Below are positions 1-5,150 of a stretch of DNA of 9,680 nucleotides, in pieces. The first letter of the stretch is position 1, and each line of letters opens with the position of its first letter. This stretch comes from Spirochaetaceae bacterium. Lineage in GTDB: Bacteria > Spirochaetota > Spirochaetia > B11-G9. Where the stretch lies: positions 1-9,680 of the forward strand of contig DAOVSY010000089.1 in assembly GCA_030633365.1 (NCBI GenBank), read 5' to 3'. The notes under the pieces are model-generated. The model had not been told where the DNA came from. It worked only from the letters and a program-made list of their open reading frames with translations, and searched no databases. Made by a program: the position numbers and the translations under genes.

Positions 1-135
1 ATAATTCCTTACAATATAAAGAATTATATTTTTTACTTATATTATTGGAATATTTAAATCATTACTATGTGCTATTTTTACCCTATGTGTCATTTTAACT
101 TTTCTTATGTGTCATTTTTACTCTATAACATAATT
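1..135. other. AT-rich non-coding end of the window, downstream of the PduL-type gene
   Basis: I see no credible gene here. The first bases hold a weak AT-only inverted repeat, ATAATTC (1-7) with GAATTAT (21-27), followed on the plus strand by ATTTTTT. It could be a poor terminator for a plus-strand transcript, but its stem has almost no G or C. From about position 66 the sequence turns into three imperfect TATGTG repeats, described separately. The PduL-type stop codon at 136-138 directly borders this region, and no U-tract terminator for the minus-strand operon is visible. Confidence 0.5.
66..130. repeat. Three imperfect TATGTGTCATTTTTAC-type direct repeats; possible transposon end
   Basis: TATGTG starts at 66, 84 and 106, each time followed by a CATTTT(T/A)AC-like tail (TATGTGCTATTTTTAC, TATGTGTCATTTTAAC, TATGTGTCATTTTTAC). 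Spacings are 18 and 22 nt. Read on the minus strand the units are GTAAAAATGACACATA-like, and the block is preceded by TGTTATAGAG beginning at 130. Multiple short repeats behind a TG terminus are typical of IS21-type transposon ends, so an insertion sequence may extend left of the window. No transposase is visible, so this is only a possibility. A binding-site array is the alternative. Confidence 0.35.
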
Positions 136-711
136 CTAATCTTTTATCAGTTCAACCAGTTGAAAATCTTCTATACCTGCAGAAAAACCTTCATCAAAAT
201 CTATATGCATCTCCAAAGCATTATGGAGACTTACACGTACCAACACCTCATCAAATACCAACCCTCTTAGTCCCGGTACTTTTATCTTAACAATTTGTTT
301 GTCTTTTACTCCAAAGTCCTCTGCATCATTTGTATGCATATGAATGTGTCTTTTTGCAGCAATCACACCTTTATCTAATTTTACTTTTCCAAAAGAACCT
401 GTTATTACTGCACCAGGAGTATTATCAATTTCACCTGAATTTCTTAAAGAAGGAGTTATTCCCAGTGTTAATCCATTTGTAAATGATATTTCCAACTGTG
501 TATAATCTCTTGCAGGGCCAACTACAACAATATCTTTAATATTTCCGTCTTTTCCTGTGGCTGTAACTCTTTCATTACAGGCAAATTGTCCTGGAATTGT
601 CAGATCAAACCATTTTGTAAGCTGATATCCCTTACCAAAGAGTTCGTCTATATGTTTTTCAGTTAGATGAATATGAATATCTGATCGTGCAATTGGCAGC
701 ATTGTTTTCAT
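136..711 (-). CDS. pduL: PduL-type phosphate acyltransferase (phosphotransacylase)
   Basis: Members of this family swap CoA for phosphate on propionyl-CoA or acetyl-CoA, giving the acyl phosphate that acetate/propionate kinase uses to make ATP. At 191 aa it holds both halves of the family's domain. Family metal-site residues are present: His13 and His15 in DIHIHL, Glu74 in TQLEIS, His122 and His124 in AKRHIHM, and His169 in LEMHID. GPAR (65-68) supplies the usual arginine. Two features are unusual. The first motif reads DIHIHL where the family normally has an arginine before the first histidine (RHVHL). The protein also begins directly in the catalytic domain, with no N-terminal helix of the kind that targets PduL into microcompartments, so a cytosolic enzyme is likely. 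GGAAG lies 4 nt before the ATG and the DHFR stop is 21 nt upstream, so the two are co-transcribed. Whether propionyl-CoA or acetyl-CoA is the substrate cannot be told. Confidence 0.88.
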   Translation of the reverse strand: MKTMLPIARSDIHIHLTEKHIDELFGKGYQLTKWFDLTIPGQFACNERVTATGKDGNIKDIVVVGPARDYTQLEISFTNGLTLGITPSLRNSGEIDNTPGAVITGSFGKVKLDKGVIAAKRHIHMHTNDAEDFGVKDKQIVKIKVPGLRGLVFDEVLVRVSLHNALEMHIDFDEGFSAGIEDFQLVELIKD

Positions 712-732
712 TTGGCTTCCTTTTTGTAAATT

Positions 733-1272
733 TTAATCTTTTCTCTCATAGATCATAAACTTTGAAGGGAACTCATTAACCTGATCTGCTGCTATTTCCT
801 TTGAACTAACAAGCTTCCATTTATTTTTAGTATCTAATTTTGGAAATTTAATTTTCTTTCCTGAGTCTGAACTATCAGTGTAAATAATGTTCAGATATAT
901 ACGGTCTGCTATTTGTTTCTCTGCTGCAGTATATATGCTTCCACCACCGGTTATAAATATCTCACTTTCTTCAGCCTGGGGTTTAATGGTTAATATTGCC
1001 TCAATTGAACCAATTACATCCTCTTTTGGTAGATCGAACTCTTTACAGGGCTTTCGGGAGATAACAACTATACGATTCCCTTTTCTTGAATGATCTGCTG
1101 AAGCATATGTATTGCTTCCCATAATTATGGTATGCCCTGATACTTTCTGCAGATAATAATTTTTATCAGCCAACTGCCGTTTCCATGGAAGTCTGCCGTC
1201 AATAGCAAGATTCTGTTTGTCATCAACTGCAGCAATCATACTTATTACAGGTTTCTTTTTATCTAAGTTCAT
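733..1272 (-). CDS. Dihydrofolate reductase, divergent
   Basis: DHFR reduces dihydrofolate to tetrahydrofolate with NADPH in the cytosol. The 179-aa protein covers the whole fold: ISMIAAVD (10-17), AIDGRLPW (23-30), Asp36 in the place of the catalytic acid (E. coli Asp27, with one extra residue after the Trp), IIMGSNTY (49-56), VVISRKP (69-75), FITGGGSIY (106-114) and a C-terminal IYERKD strand. Two positions differ from typical DHFRs. The GRxT motif that binds the NADPH phosphate reads GSNT (52-55), and the usual Thr after the YL of the C-terminal strand is Asn128. It may therefore be a divergent folate enzyme or a DHFR-fold reductase with another substrate. AGGAG sits 5 nt before the ATG. 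It follows fucU after a 227-nt spacer and is close to the PduL-type gene. No thymidylate synthase gene is in view. Confidence 0.82.
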   Translation of the reverse strand: MNLDKKKPVISMIAAVDDKQNLAIDGRLPWKRQLADKNYYLQKVSGHTIIMGSNTYASADHSRKGNRIVVISRKPCKEFDLPKEDVIGSIEAILTIKPQAEESEIFITGGGSIYTAAEKQIADRIYLNIIYTDSSDSGKKIKFPKLDTKNKWKLVSSKEIAADQVNEFPSKFMIYERKD

Positions 1273-1298
1273 TGTTACTCCTGATTACATATATGTTA

Positions 1299-1318
1299 GG
1301 GATTGCAGAGGAAATCCC
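1299..1318. repeat. Small inverted repeat upstream of DHFR
   Basis: GGGATT (1299-1304) and AATCCC (1313-1318) can form a 6-bp stem with an 8-nt loop, 27 nt upstream of the DHFR start. The role is unknown and it could be chance. I see no convincing -35/-10 pair for DHFR in this spacer. Confidence 0.25.
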
Positions 1319-1339
1319 GCACCGTTATTGTATGTCCGT

Positions 1340-1367
1340 GTAGAGACGTAGCATGCTACGTCTGTAC
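1340..1367. repeat. 28-nt GTAG-edged palindrome (dispersed repeat)
   Basis: A perfect 20-bp palindrome at 1344-1363 (left arm AGACGTAGCA, right arm TGCTACGTCT) is flanked by one G/G mismatch and then by GTA/TAC. The GTAG...TAC edge resembles the element at 5098-5126. Short palindromes of this type occur dispersed in intergenic regions of many bacterial genomes, as far as I recall. A perfect palindrome with no loop can form a cruciform or a symmetric protein site, but a dispersed repeat is the simplest reading. Confidence 0.6.
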
Positions 1368-1429
1368 CCAGAATATCTAATTGTGATCCAGTTAAATATT
1401 TACGGGAGGAATTGGAACGAAAAGCCCGG

Positions 1430-1468
1430 CCCTGTGTAGGTGCAAAAAAAATTTGCTCCTACACAGGG
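1430..1468. repeat. Long imperfect hairpin downstream of fucU
   Basis: CCCTGTGTAGG (1430-1440) pairs with CCTACACAGGG (1458-1468). After one T/T mismatch, GCAAA (1442-1446) pairs with TTTGC (1452-1456) around a five-A loop. It lies 32 nt after the fucU stop. On the minus strand the following bases include CCGGGCTTTTCG, a poor U-tract, so this may weakly terminate or stabilise the fucIU mRNA. The inner GTAGG...CCTAC ties it to the other GTAG-edged palindromes of the window. Confidence 0.55.
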
Positions 1469-1499
1469 TAACACCCAACAATGAACAGTCATCCAAAAA

Positions 1500-1931
1500 T
1501 CAAACCGGAATAACACCCTTTTTAATAATTATATTTCCATATTTAGTTGTCTCACCTGTCATTAAAATAGCATAGGCAGTTTTACTTCGATCATAAAACT
1601 CAAAACGTTCCAGCTTCCCTATAGTAGAAGTTTCAGGATAATATTTATCAATGACGGCCCTGTAAGATTTTTCAACAGCTGGGTCCGGTGTATCATTTGA
1701 AGGAACAGCCATCATTTGGACTGGATTACTAACATACGAATCCAGTGTAAATAAGGGCAATATCCCATTCAGAATATCTACTACACCTATTCCATCAGCA
1801 CGAATGACAAGTGGGTTCATTGTATCACCTGGATAAAAAGCATCTGCAATTACAAGCTCATCTCCATGCCCCATTCTATAGAGATGGAACAGCAGCTCCG
1901 GACTTAAAAATTTAGAAATTCCTTTTAACAT
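1500..1931 (-). CDS. fucU: L-fucose mutarotase FucU (RbsD/FucU family)
   Basis: FucU interconverts the alpha and beta anomers of L-fucose in the cytosol, feeding the anomer used by the isomerase. The 143-aa protein matches E. coli FucU along its length: ISPxLSPELL-like start (5-14), MGHGDE (20-25) with the family's His22, IRADG (43-47), the LPLFTLDSY segment (58-66), RFEFYDR (109-115) and TGETTKYGNIIIKKG (125-139). The RFEFYxR and KYGNI signatures favour FucU over the shorter RbsD of ribose operons. AGGGAG lies 6 nt before the ATG, and the fucI stop is only 15 nt upstream, so the two are translated from one message. No anomalies seen. Confidence 0.95.
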   Translation of the reverse strand: MLKGISKFLSPELLFHLYRMGHGDELVIADAFYPGDTMNPLVIRADGIGVVDILNGILPLFTLDSYVSNPVQMMAVPSNDTPDPAVEKSYRAVIDKYYPETSTIGKLERFEFYDRSKTAYAILMTGETTKYGNIIIKKGVIPV

Positions 1932-1946
1932 AATTTTCTCCCTAAG

Positions 1947-3740
1947 TTATTTTTTAAAACCATATAATGGACCAAAATTCGCACAGGCTCTATAGTCGGA
2001 ACCTTCTTTATCCATACCAAATGAAGCCCAGGCAGAAGGTCGGAAAATTTTATCCTCATCTACATTATGCATATTTACAGGTATTCGAAGTATGGAAGCC
2101 AAAGCTATTAAATCTGAGCCAATATGACCGTAGCTTATTGCACCGTGATTAGCACCCCAGTTAGCCATAACAGAATAGACATCCTTGAATGCACCTTTAC
2201 CGGTGAGGGACGGAGCAAACCATGTAGTAGGCCAGGTTGGATTTGTTCGTTTATCGAGAACATCGTGAACTTCCTGTTCTATTTCCACTGTGTAACCTTC
2301 AGCTATTTGCAGAACGGGTCCCTGCCCTTTTACCAGATTTATCCGTGACATGGTTACAGGCATATTCCCTTTTGTAAGAAAATCAGTTGAGTAACCCCCG
2401 CCTCGAAAATAGCCAAGATCCGCAGGACAGAACTTTGTAGCCTCCAGGGATTTTTTAACATCCTGTTCAGTAATATCCCAAAACTGTTTCATTACAGGCT
2501 TACCATCTACAGACATCTCACCTGCACCATCCAGTGCCGTTGAACCGGAATTGATTAAGTGTATTAAACCACCTGCACCCTTTCCTGTTAAGGTCTTTCC
2601 TGTAGCTTTTTTAACTGCTTCTGCACTCCAGTAAGTTCTTACATCGGAAAAAATTTGAGCTGTACCTGTTAAAAGGTGCCCAAAGAGCATTGTTGCTCCA
2701 TTTAGACTGTCATTTTCTGTTGCAAAGACAAAGGCCTCTCTAATACCATTCCAGTCAAAGGAGGTATTAAGGATGGTTTCCATAAAGTCACCATTCGGCA
2801 TAAAATCTGTCCAGTGCCGCTGTCCCTGAAAACCTGCTGCAATGGCATTATGACCCAGAGCTTCCTCGCCCCAGCCCATATCTTTAAGAACAGGGTTCCC
2901 AATCATTAAATCTCTTGCAATAAGGGTCATTTTTACAGAAGTTTCCCATTCCTTATCTTTTTCTTCTCTGGAATGCTGATTTTCGGATTTATTAGGATCG
3001 TCACCTTCGGCGCAGTTTTCTTTTGTCCAGGCCATTGCCTTCTCAAACTCATCCTGATCGAAAATATCAAGATTTAATCTGCGGATAAATTCACTCATGT
3101 CTACATATTCATTTCTCATTCCAAGATAATCCTGAAAGAAATCCTCATTTACAACTGAACCAGCAATTCCCATAGAAACAGATCCCAATGAAAGATAGGA
3201 CTTCCCTTTCATAATAGAAGCAGCTAGTCCAGCACGTATAAAGGTAAGTATCTTTTCTTCAACATCCTTTGGTATTCCAGTATCATCGGACTCGGTAACT
3301 TCTCTGCCGTAAATACCAAAAGCAGGCAGACCTTTCTGATTATGTCCTGCAAGAACGGCTGCCAGATAAACAGCACCTGGTCTCTCGGTACCATTGAAGC
3401 CCCAGACAGCCTTGGGACGAAGTGGATCCATATCCATTGTCTCTGTTCCATAACACCATGCAGGTGTTACAGTCAGTGAGACGCCGACACCTTCTTTGTC
3501 AAACTTTGCAGCGCAGGCTGCAGATTCCGCTACTCCGCCAATTGTTGTGTCTGCAATAACACAGATAACTTTTTCTCCATTGGGATATCGTAATGTTCCG
3601 GATATTAATTCTGCTGCAGCTTTGGCCATATCATAAGTTTGTTTTTCGAGAGATTCTCTTACACCATCCAGACGGCCATCGATGGTTGGTCTTATTCCTA
3701 TTTTAGGGTAATCATCCTGTAATCTATTTTTAGTATTCAT
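1947..3740 (-). CDS. fucI: L-fucose isomerase FucI
   Basis: FucI converts L-fucose to L-fuculose, the first committed step of the kinase/aldolase route; members also act on D-arabinose. The 597-aa protein aligns with E. coli FucI from [11 protein letters not shown] (13-23) to GPLYGFKK at the end. The metal-binding active-site residues are present: Glu342 in ATEND, Asp366 in FSDVRTYWS and His532 in GANHG, each within a few positions of E. coli Glu337, Asp361 and His528. Other hallmarks are [15 protein letters not shown] (113-127), MGIAGS (190-195), FQGQRHWTD (304-312) and [19 protein letters not shown] (498-515). AAAGGAG lies 6 nt before the ATG. The promoter and a LacI-type operator are just upstream, so repression in the absence of inducer is likely. 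fucU follows. No fuculokinase or fuculose-phosphate aldolase gene lies in the window. Confidence 0.97.
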   Translation of the reverse strand: MNTKNRLQDDYPKIGIRPTIDGRLDGVRESLEKQTYDMAKAAAELISGTLRYPNGEKVICVIADTTIGGVAESAACAAKFDKEGVGVSLTVTPAWCYGTETMDMDPLRPKAVWGFNGTERPGAVYLAAVLAGHNQKGLPAFGIYGREVTESDDTGIPKDVEEKILTFIRAGLAASIMKGKSYLSLGSVSMGIAGSVVNEDFFQDYLGMRNEYVDMSEFIRRLNLDIFDQDEFEKAMAWTKENCAEGDDPNKSENQHSREEKDKEWETSVKMTLIARDLMIGNPVLKDMGWGEEALGHNAIAAGFQGQRHWTDFMPNGDFMETILNTSFDWNGIREAFVFATENDSLNGATMLFGHLLTGTAQIFSDVRTYWSAEAVKKATGKTLTGKGAGGLIHLINSGSTALDGAGEMSVDGKPVMKQFWDITEQDVKKSLEATKFCPADLGYFRGGGYSTDFLTKGNMPVTMSRINLVKGQGPVLQIAEGYTVEIEQEVHDVLDKRTNPTWPTTWFAPSLTGKGAFKDVYSVMANWGANHGAISYGHIGSDLIALASILRIPVNMHNVDEDKIFRPSAWASFGMDKEGSDYRACANFGPLYGFKK

Positions 3741-3755
3741 ATATTTCTCCTTTGA

Positions 3756-3789
3756 TGATCTATAATGTAATCGTTTACATTATAGATCA
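3756..3789. promoter_or_regulatory. 34-bp LacI-family operator palindrome at fucI
   Basis: Two 15-bp arms (3756-3770 and 3775-3789) are perfect inverse complements around a 4-bp centre TCGT. The core TGTAATCGTTTACA has the central CG and TGTAA/TTACA half-sites typical of LacI/CcpA-type operators. It covers the -10 box and the expected transcription start of fucI and ends 3 nt before the ribosome-binding site, an arrangement suited to steric repression. The adjacent LacI-family gene at 4023-5018 is the obvious candidate repressor. I found no second copy of this core in the window. Confidence 0.85.
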
Positions 3790-3807
3790 GGAAGTGCCAG
3801 CACACAA
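3779..3807 (-). promoter_or_regulatory. Promoter of fucI-fucU
   Basis: On the minus strand a perfect TATAAT (3779-3784) follows a TTGTGT hexamer (3802-3807) after exactly 17 nt. The -35 matches the consensus only in TTG. The predicted start near 3772 gives a 5' UTR of about 30 nt. The -10 box lies within the operator palindrome, and the -35 box directly abuts the REP-like element at 3808. Confidence 0.7.
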
Positions 3808-3852
3808 GGTCACTTCGATACATTTTTGCTGAAACAAAAACACTCAGTGACC
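3808..3852. repeat. REP-like double-stem element, copy 1
   Basis: Outer arms GGTCACT (3808-3814) and AGTGACC (3846-3852) enclose TCGATACA, inner arms TTTTTG (3823-3828) and CAAAAA (3835-3840), and CACTC. The same order of parts occurs at 3898-3938 with different stem bases. The layout TCGATAC - inner stem - (C)ACTC - ACC resembles REP-type palindromes that I recall from other bacteria, which are often mobilised by TnpA-REP transposases. None is encoded here. Confidence 0.6.
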
Positions 3853-3881
3853 GGATACAATATTTCCATGCTGATCGCCTC

Positions 3882-3894
3882 CACTCTTTGAGTG
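3882..3894. repeat. Small inverted repeat and GAGTGATTG direct repeat between the REP-like copies
   Basis: CACTC (3882-3886) and GAGTG (3890-3894) form a 5-bp stem with a TTT loop. The nonamer GAGTGATTG occurs at 3890-3898, beside copy 2, and again at 3959-3967 beyond it, so copy 2 is bracketed by a direct repeat. This could be part of a larger element or a trace of insertion or duplication. Confidence 0.4.
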
Positions 3895-3897
3895 ATT

Positions 3898-3938
3898 GTT
3901 GTCTCGATACATTTTGCTAGGGCAAAACACTAGACAAC
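3898..3938. repeat. REP-like double-stem element, copy 2
   Basis: Outer arms GTTGTCT (3898-3904) and AGACAAC (3932-3938) enclose CGATACA, inner arms TTTTGC (3912-3917) and GCAAAA (3922-3927) with a TAGG loop, and CACT. Compared with copy 1 the outer stem has changed sequence but stayed fully paired, while the unpaired TCGATACA and CACT segments are conserved. This is the pattern expected of a structured, mobile palindromic family. Confidence 0.6.
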
Positions 3939-4022
3939 CAGTAGCAACTGCGGACCTCGAGTGATTGCGAATTTTATTAAAACTCTATCTCTACTAAAAT
4001 ACAAAGCAAGAGTATCGAGAGG
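3939..4022. other. Spacer after the regulator with a decayed reverse REP-like core
   Basis: This 84-nt stretch follows the stop codon of the LacI-family gene. The heptamer TCGATAC, shared by both REP-like copies, appears on the minus strand at 4012-4018, so a third, degenerate copy in the opposite orientation may start right at the end of the regulator gene. Full stems cannot be drawn convincingly. No gene and no clear terminator are seen. Confidence 0.35.
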
Positions 4023-5018
4023 TTACCGCATTCTGGATATTTTAAGATCAGTCTGAAGTTGTATTGTTTTATAAGGATCATTCTGATCTCCTTCAATACG
4101 ATTTAATAGAAGCTCTGCAGCTTTACTGCCTATCTCCTTTACTGGCTGGGCAACTGTAACACTTGCATAACCAAGAATTGATGATAGTTCAAGATCATCA
4201 AAACTGCCTATTCGTGGACTGTTATCTGGTTTATACCCATTGGCAATTAGATATTTTATAGCACCCATATGCATAAAATCGTTGGCAATAAATACCTGTT
4301 CGGGTGGATTCTGCATTTCCATAATCTGCTTCATAAGCTTAAAACCACTGTCTACATGAAAATTTCCAATAAGGACAAGAGAATCATCCTTTTCCAGACT
4401 GAACTCTTCTAAAGCCTTAAGATACCCTTCATAACGTTCACGGGCATTGCTCAACTCCAAAGAACCACCTATAAAAGCTATACTATTCTGATCCCTTGCA
4501 AGAAGATAGGAAACTGCCAGATAAACACCTTTTTGATTATCTACTACGACAGAATCGGCTTCAAAATCTCCAGTCAACCGATCGGCAAAGACAACAGGGA
4601 TTCCTGCATCTGTTAGAATTTTAAAATGGCTGCCTGAATTTGAAGAAGGTATTATTATTACACCATCTACAGATTTTTCTATTAATAATTCAGCCCGGCG
4701 TGCTTCCTCTTTAACAGATTCATTTGTGTTACAGATTATTAGACTATAACCGGATTTCTCCAGAACCTCCTCGATACTCCGGGCAATGTTCATAAAAAAA
4801 TCATTTGCAATTTCCGGTGTAATAAGACCAATAGTTTTACTGCGACTTGTCTTAAGACTTCTGGCAATAGTATTTACCCTGTAGCCGCTACTGGTTATAG
4901 CTTCCTGAACCCTGGATCTGGTTAACTGCTTTATACCTGCTTCATTATTTACTACCCTGGAAACTGTGGCTGTTGAAACCCCGGCTATCTTTGCAACATC
5001 TTTAATTGTAACTGCCAT
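4023..5018 (-). CDS. LacI-family transcriptional regulator, probable repressor of fucIU
   Basis: A full-length 331-aa regulator. The N-terminal helix-turn-helix TIKDVAKIAGVSTATVSRVVN (4-24) is followed by the hinge region ARSLKTSRSKTIGL (52-65), whose leucine normally inserts at the central CG of the operator. Residues from about 62 to 331 form a periplasmic-binding-protein-like sensor domain, including VDGVIII and GSFDD (about 271-275). STATVSR is close to CcpA's MATVSR, and the site at the fucI promoter has the TGTAANCGNTTACA core suited to such proteins. I infer that it represses fucIU and is released by a fucose-derived inducer. Its ribosome-binding site is weak (GGAT, 8 nt before the ATG), as expected for a low-abundance repressor. 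It lies between the transporter and fucI. E. coli uses a DeoR-type FucR instead, so the control differs even though the enzymes are alike. Confidence 0.93.
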   Translation of the reverse strand: MAVTIKDVAKIAGVSTATVSRVVNNEAGIKQLTRSRVQEAITSSGYRVNTIARSLKTSRSKTIGLITPEIANDFFMNIARSIEEVLEKSGYSLIICNTNESVKEEARRAELLIEKSVDGVIIIPSSNSGSHFKILTDAGIPVVFADRLTGDFEADSVVVDNQKGVYLAVSYLLARDQNSIAFIGGSLELSNARERYEGYLKALEEFSLEKDDSLVLIGNFHVDSGFKLMKQIMEMQNPPEQVFIANDFMHMGAIKYLIANGYKPDNSPRIGSFDDLELSSILGYASVTVAQPVKEIGSKAAELLLNRIEGDQNDPYKTIQLQTDLKISRMR

Positions 5019-5038
5019 ATCTACACATCCGTTAAAAT

Positions 5039-5067
5039 ATTATATATTTATTCTATCATGTATAGAA
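5039..5067 (-). promoter_or_regulatory. Possible promoter of the LacI-family gene
   Basis: A perfect TATAAT on the minus strand (5039-5044) lies about 20 nt before the regulator's ATG. The hexamer at 17-nt spacing (5062-5067, TTCTAT) is a poor -35, so the promoter may be weak or activator-dependent. The 132-nt spacer and the palindrome after the binding-protein gene make separate transcription plausible, but read-through from the transporter is not excluded. Confidence 0.4.
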
Positions 5068-5069
5068 TA
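5049..5069. promoter_or_regulatory. Inverted repeat over the -35 region of the regulator gene
   Basis: TATTCTAT (5049-5056) and ATAGAATA (5062-5069) are perfect inverse complements around CATGT. The repeat covers the -35 position and upstream spacer of the putative regulator promoter. It does not resemble the fucI operator core, so if functional it probably binds another protein; a chance AT-rich repeat is possible. Confidence 0.4.
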
Positions 5070-5097
5070 TTTGAGACAGTCGGAAAGGTAGAAACAA

Positions 5098-5126
5098 GTA
5101 GGGGCGGGTTTGAAACCCGCCCCTAC
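5098..5126. repeat. Perfect 29-nt GTAGGGGCGGG palindrome
   Basis: GTAGGGGCGGGTTT (5098-5111) and AAACCCGCCCCTAC (5113-5126) pair perfectly around a single base. It is far more GC-rich than its surroundings and lies 24 nt after the stop of the binding-protein gene. On the minus strand it is followed by TTGTTTC, so it could act as a mediocre terminator or a 3'-end stabiliser for the transporter mRNA. Its GTAG edge matches the palindrome at 1340-1367, so it is best read as one copy of a dispersed repeat family. Confidence 0.75.
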
Positions 5127-5150
5127 AAAATTCAAATTGTTAAATAAAAA

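Noticed and set aside
66..120. CRISPR-like array
   Set aside because: The units are short, imperfect and spaced unevenly with almost no spacer, and no cas gene is present.
67..270. Plus-strand open frame overlapping the PduL-type gene
   Set aside because: It lies antisense to a well-supported gene, runs through the AT-rich repeats and has no family resemblance or ribosome-binding site.
3763..3782. The operator as a CcpA/cre catabolite-repression site
   Set aside because: The core fits cre loosely, but the extended perfect arms and the neighbouring LacI-family gene make a local repressor more likely, and the signal peptide type argues against a Firmicute host.
3785..3801. TGGCAC resembling half of a sigma-54 promoter upstream of fucI
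   Set aside because: The GC of the -12 element is missing at the right spacing, whereas a perfect TATAAT with a plausible -35 explains the promoter.
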